Shown here in pieces: positions 5,071 through 7,732 of a stretch of 7,732 bases of DNA (positions are counted from its first letter, which is position 1; every line of letters begins with the position of its first letter). The position numbers and the translations under genes were made by a program. This DNA is from an uncultured Flavobacteriia bacterium (lineage in GTDB: Bacteria; Bacteroidota; Bacteroidia; Flavobacteriales_D; Crocinitomicaceae), in assembly GCA_937975705.1 (NCBI GenBank), contig CALJTX010000045.1, forward strand, positions 1-7,732, written 5' to 3'. The notes beneath the pieces are model-generated. The model saw nothing but the letters and a program-made list of their open reading frames with translations. It was not told the DNA's origin and ran no database searches.

Positions 5071-6308
5071 TTACTGCTAGTTGGTTTGATTTTTTTAATG
5101 CGTAGAATCCTGTTCTTTTTATTGCGGTAAACTAAAAGATATGTTTCAGCAGGATCTAAAGCCAACATGAATATGCCGTTTTTGAAATAAGTTGTTTGAT
5201 CTGTAGGGATTCGGGTTTGAAAATCTCTTTTTGATTTGATTTCATCAGCAAGGTAGACCTGTGCTAAGCGCGTATTTCTAGGATAGTCAGAAAATTCAAA
5301 AAAGTGTTTTTTGTCATTCAGTAAAATACAATCGGGTCGATTATTAATAAATTGCGTTGGCGGGTGAACAAGACAGAAATCAGCAAAAGGCCAAAATTCG
5401 ATTTGAGAAACGAGTATAGGAACATCTTGACGTAAAGCTTCATAAATGGAGTGTGAGTAGCTGTTCGGGTCATATTCACCAAATAAAACTTGATCAATGG
5501 TAAGCGGATCAACTCCTGTAAGTTCCGAAATGTATTCGCCCATCATTTTGTTTTCTCGAGAGTCAGATGTTTCGTACAAATGACCATATCCACAAATGAC
5601 AAGTGTTTTGCGCCATTTACCGTTATCATATAGATTATTTTTGAGATTGACTGCTTGCAGCGAGTCTCGAAGAAGCGAATTATGAAGCGTGTCTTCGTAT
5701 CTGATGAAATCAAATCCCAATGCAAGTGCTCTTCGGTAGACCTCTCCCATTAAAGGCTCAGCGGTATAAAATCCGGTCGAGATACTTAATTCTCCACTAG
5801 GTGCAGCAAAGGTTTCCATTGCAATATGGGTAAATCCTTTTTCTTTTAAAAGTGGTAAGAGTTGATAAAGAAAGGCACGCTGAACCAAGCGGTCATGGGC
5901 TTCATTGATCAAAATCAAAGAATCATTACCAATAATGGAGTCCAATTTTTCAAGTGGGAAAATTGATACATCAGCCGCTCGAAATAACACGTAGGAACTC
6001 GAGTCTATTTGGGTTTGTATTGCCCTGAATTCAGTTTTCAAATCTCCAACAAATGATAAGAGTTGATTGTCTTTAGAATTTGGAAGCTCAAGCGATTGTT
6101 GGTAGCTAAAAGAACAATTAGCGGCAATTGCATAATTTAACTGAGGCCCCTGTTTCGTTTGTACGATAATTGAACTTGCTGAATTCTGCCCGAAAGAATT
6201 GCTTGGATTAAAAAGGAAGAACAAGAAAGCGATTAAATAAGGAAAGAGTTTCATTACGGTAGCATCTGATGTCTTATTATGACGATTATACAAATGTGTT
6301 TGTAACAT
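5067..6308 (-). CDS. Secreted ChaN / erythromycin-esterase-like superfamily protein
   Basis: This 413-residue protein appears exported. A signal peptide (MKLFPYLIAFLFFLFNPSNS) begins at the internal Met19, so the start may really be 6254. The start at 6308 shares one base with the upstream stop (TAATG), which favours coupling from there. Residues 131-166 hold the key block: LILINEAHDR, a conserved RAF (144-146), then GFTHIAMETF (158-167). Further conserved-looking parts are YTAEPLMGEVYRRALALGFD (181-200) and VICGYGHLYE (237-246). The order of an acidic/His pair, a later Glu and a later GxGH is that of the EreA/ChaN/TraB-Tiki superfamily, whose members hydrolyse or bind small molecules or act as metalloproteases. 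E136, H138, E165 and H243 are candidate active-site residues. The C-terminal ~110 residues are unassigned. A specific substrate cannot be read from the sequence, and resistance to erythromycin should not be inferred. Confidence 0.75.
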   Translation of the reverse strand: MLQTHLYNRHNKTSDATVMKLFPYLIAFLFFLFNPSNSFGQNSASSIIVQTKQGPQLNYAIAANCSFSYQQSLELPNSKDNQLLSFVGDLKTEFRAIQTQIDSSSYVLFRAADVSIFPLEKLDSIIGNDSLILINEAHDRLVQRAFLYQLLPLLKEKGFTHIAMETFAAPSGELSISTGFYTAEPLMGEVYRRALALGFDFIRYEDTLHNSLLRDSLQAVNLKNNLYDNGKWRKTLVICGYGHLYETSDSRENKMMGEYISELTGVDPLTIDQVLFGEYDPNSYSHSIYEALRQDVPILVSQIEFWPFADFCLVHPPTQFINNRPDCILLNDKKHFFEFSDYPRNTRLAQVYLADEIKSKRDFQTRIPTDQTTYFKNGIFMLALDPAETYLLVYRNKKNRILRIKKIKPTSSK

Positions 6309-7225
6309 TAGTTTTTCTCATAACCATACCGCTTATTCATAAAGTCTAGATAGGACTCAATTTGTTCAAGACCAAAATACAAGCGATAAGCATTGACTAG
6401 TTCCAATGAGACCGTCTTTTTAGGTTTGAAAAGGTTGGTGGTTTCATTTAATGTTACTTGACTCCCAAAAAGTTGTGCCTCATTTGAATTTACCTTTACA
6501 CGATCATACAATAAAGCGAAGTTTGGTGGGTAAATGTTTCCTTCTGACAATTCCTTTTTCATGAGCGCCAGACATTTTGTTTGAAAACTCAGGTTTAGAT
6601 CTGCATGTTGCGCAATAAGGAAAGATGCATTTTCTCCGCTTTTACCAACTTCTTTGTATCCTAGCCAACCGTAAATCGAAATTAAACTATCTAGTTTAAT
6701 CTGATTCAAAGAATCGATTGATGCGCTCGAAATTCCTGGATTGTCTTTTCCTCGATAGGCTTGGTCAAGTTCACGCATTTTCATAAGCGTTTTTTGCACG
6801 TCAGGATAAAGGCAAGTAGAGTCGTTGTGTTCAAAAGCATAGGTGTTCTTTTCAAACTCGCTTCTAACTTTTTCATCAGGAGCTATTTCATTGTAAAGCG
6901 GAATTTGTTGGATTTGGTCTATATACATGTAATAGCCGCCTCGCGACACGTATGTTGCAAAACAATCCTTGGCAGCACTTGTGTCACCGACTAGTAAGAA
7001 GCATAAACTCTTTTTAATAGTCCAGTTTAAGTTATACTGATTTTTAGGATTACACTCCTTATAAATTGGAAGCGCATTTTTATATTCACCACAATCAAAA
7101 AGAGAATCGGCTTTCCAACAGGCAATGATTTCCTTTTCATTGAGTTTTATTTTGACATTATTTTGAGCCTTGGAGTATCCAATGCAAACTAATAAAGCGA
7201 AAAGGAATAGAATGGATTTGAGCAT
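6308..7225 (-). CDS. Secreted DUF6624 domain protein
   Basis: This 305-residue protein has a signal peptide (MLKSILFLFALLVCIGYSKA, cleaved before QNN). Residues about 30-125 are a cysteine-containing, TPR-like helical part (SLFDCGEYKNALPIYKEC). Residues about 145-295 match my memory of DUF6624, a Bacteroidota-rich family of unknown function: LMKMRELDQAYR (147-158), GWLGYKEVGKSGENASFLIA (186-205) followed by QHAD, then ALLYDRV (237-243) and QLFGSQ (251-256). Conserved polar groups (DQxxR, QHAD, DR) suggest a real active or binding site, but no activity is known to me. It is the first gene of the three-gene coupled set, 66 bp after the alpha/beta hydrolase, and shares one base with the next start (TAATG at 6306-6310). 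Confidence 0.85.
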   Translation of the reverse strand: MLKSILFLFALLVCIGYSKAQNNVKIKLNEKEIIACWKADSLFDCGEYKNALPIYKECNPKNQYNLNWTIKKSLCFLLVGDTSAAKDCFATYVSRGGYYMYIDQIQQIPLYNEIAPDEKVRSEFEKNTYAFEHNDSTCLYPDVQKTLMKMRELDQAYRGKDNPGISSASIDSLNQIKLDSLISIYGWLGYKEVGKSGENASFLIAQHADLNLSFQTKCLALMKKELSEGNIYPPNFALLYDRVKVNSNEAQLFGSQVTLNETTNLFKPKKTVSLELVNAYRLYFGLEQIESYLDFMNKRYGYEKN

Positions 7226-7291
7226 TTAATTATTGATGTTTTATGAATTGAATTCTTTTTATTCATTTGGATTCTGTTCAAAGGGTGGGTA

Positions 7292-7732
7292 TCAATTTTT
7301 CATCGACCAATTGACGAATGAATTCATAACCACATACCACCTTCCGTTTTGATAATCTGGGTATCCATTTTTTTCGATTGGAAAGAAGTTATGTTCCAAG
7401 TTTGGATAACGAATGACTTGGTAGTTGGACTTGCCTTTTTCGATGAAATACAAGGGCAATAAATCGCAAAAATCGCTATTGATGTCATTAGAGCCATAGG
7501 CGATGTAAACGGGTATTTTTAAGTCGATAAGTTCGTTTAATTGACTTTTTGAAAATGATTTCCACGAGTTGGCAAAGGAACTATTTTGAGTGCTGTCTGG
7601 ATTATAATAAGATTGGTACTCTTGGTAAATTTCTTTTTGAATCGAGTCGGCTTGTTGCCAGGTAATTTCGCCTAACTCAGCTTGTTTTCTTGCCGAACGG
7701 ATGTATTGATCAATTCTGCCTAATGGATTAAA
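7292..7732 (-). CDS. C-terminal part of an alpha/beta hydrolase (partial, runs off right edge)
   Basis: An open frame enters from the right edge and ends at TGA 7294-7292, showing the last 146 residues. The start lies outside the window. The segment IPVYIAYGSNDINSDF (73-88) has the strand plus Asp (D83) that supplies the acid of the catalytic triad. NLEHNFFPIE (111-120) has the catalytic His (H114). Both are typical of the alpha/beta-hydrolase fold, close to dienelactone-hydrolase or acyl-thioesterase-like members. Residues 1-70 would be the helical cap between strands (RIDQYIRSARKQAELGEITW). The nucleophile Ser and the N-terminus are not visible, so secretion and substrate cannot be judged. 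It lies 66 bp upstream of the DUF6624 gene in the same orientation and could belong to the same operon. Confidence 0.8.
   Translation of the reverse strand, partial: FNPLGRIDQYIRSARKQAELGEITWQQADSIQKEIYQEYQSYYNPDSTQNSSFANSWKSFSKSQLNELIDLKIPVYIAYGSNDINSDFCDLLPLYFIEKGKSNYQVIRYPNLEHNFFPIEKNGYPDYQNGRWYVVMNSFVNWSMKN

Noticed and set aside
5067..6308. Erythromycin resistance esterase
   Set aside because: The motif resemblance is to the broad EreA/ChaN/Tiki superfamily. The overall length, the first-motif change and the context do not support a resistance function.
7242..7265. ATGAAT...ATTCAT inverted repeat upstream of the DUF6624 gene
   Set aside because: It has a 6-bp AT-rich stem with a 12-base loop and no T-run. 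It is too weak to call a terminator or operator.
1..7732. Anti-phage defence, CRISPR, integrase or transposase content
   Set aside because: No nuclease, helicase, reverse transcriptase, integrase, transposase or direct-repeat array is seen in any frame examined.

Overview
The window looks like a chromosomal segment of a member of the Bacteroidota, most plausibly Flavobacteriia-like. This rests on moderately AT-rich DNA with almost no Shine-Dalgarno sites, ECF sigma factors paired with single-pass membrane partners, secreted TPR-like and DUF6624-type proteins, and a DUF2807/GIN-domain protein. I cannot name the species. Seven genes are complete or nearly so, one gene appears split by a frameshift, and both window ends cut through genes. 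I see no tRNA, rRNA, CRISPR array, insertion sequence or phage gene.

Left half (about 1-4307): two ECF sigma-factor modules stand back to back around a 175-bp intergenic region (2460-2634). The leftward module is a very tight operon: a secreted protein with a GDNDT motif (1335-2459), an ECF sigma factor (734-1333), a single-pass membrane anti-sigma candidate (136-732), and probably the start of a small membrane protein running off the left edge (1-117). Gaps are 1, 1 and 18 bp. The rightward module is an ECF sigma factor (2635-3144) whose stop overlaps, as ATGA, the start of a single-pass membrane protein (3141-4307) with an extracytoplasmic beta-solenoid of about 19-residue repeats. Each divergent start is preceded by the same element, CCTTTTGACGT..TTTAAC, oriented toward its own gene. 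The two modules are therefore probably read by a shared factor and form one envelope-sensing circuit.

Middle (4308-4556): a 249-bp convergent spacer with no gene. It holds a G-rich tract and no convincing terminator.

Right half (4557-7732), all on the minus strand: the end of an alpha/beta hydrolase (7292-7732) precedes a three-gene coupled set. This consists of a secreted DUF6624 protein (6308-7225), a secreted ChaN/erythromycin-esterase-like protein (5067-6308, TAATG junction), and a GNAT acetyltransferase. The GNAT gene's natural start is almost certainly at 5070 (ATGA junction), but one extra T in a T4 run at 4964-4967 separates its first ~35 codons from the rest.

The strongest observations are the GNAT frameshift, the shared divergent promoter element, and the coupling of an ECF sigma factor to a membrane-anchored beta-solenoid.
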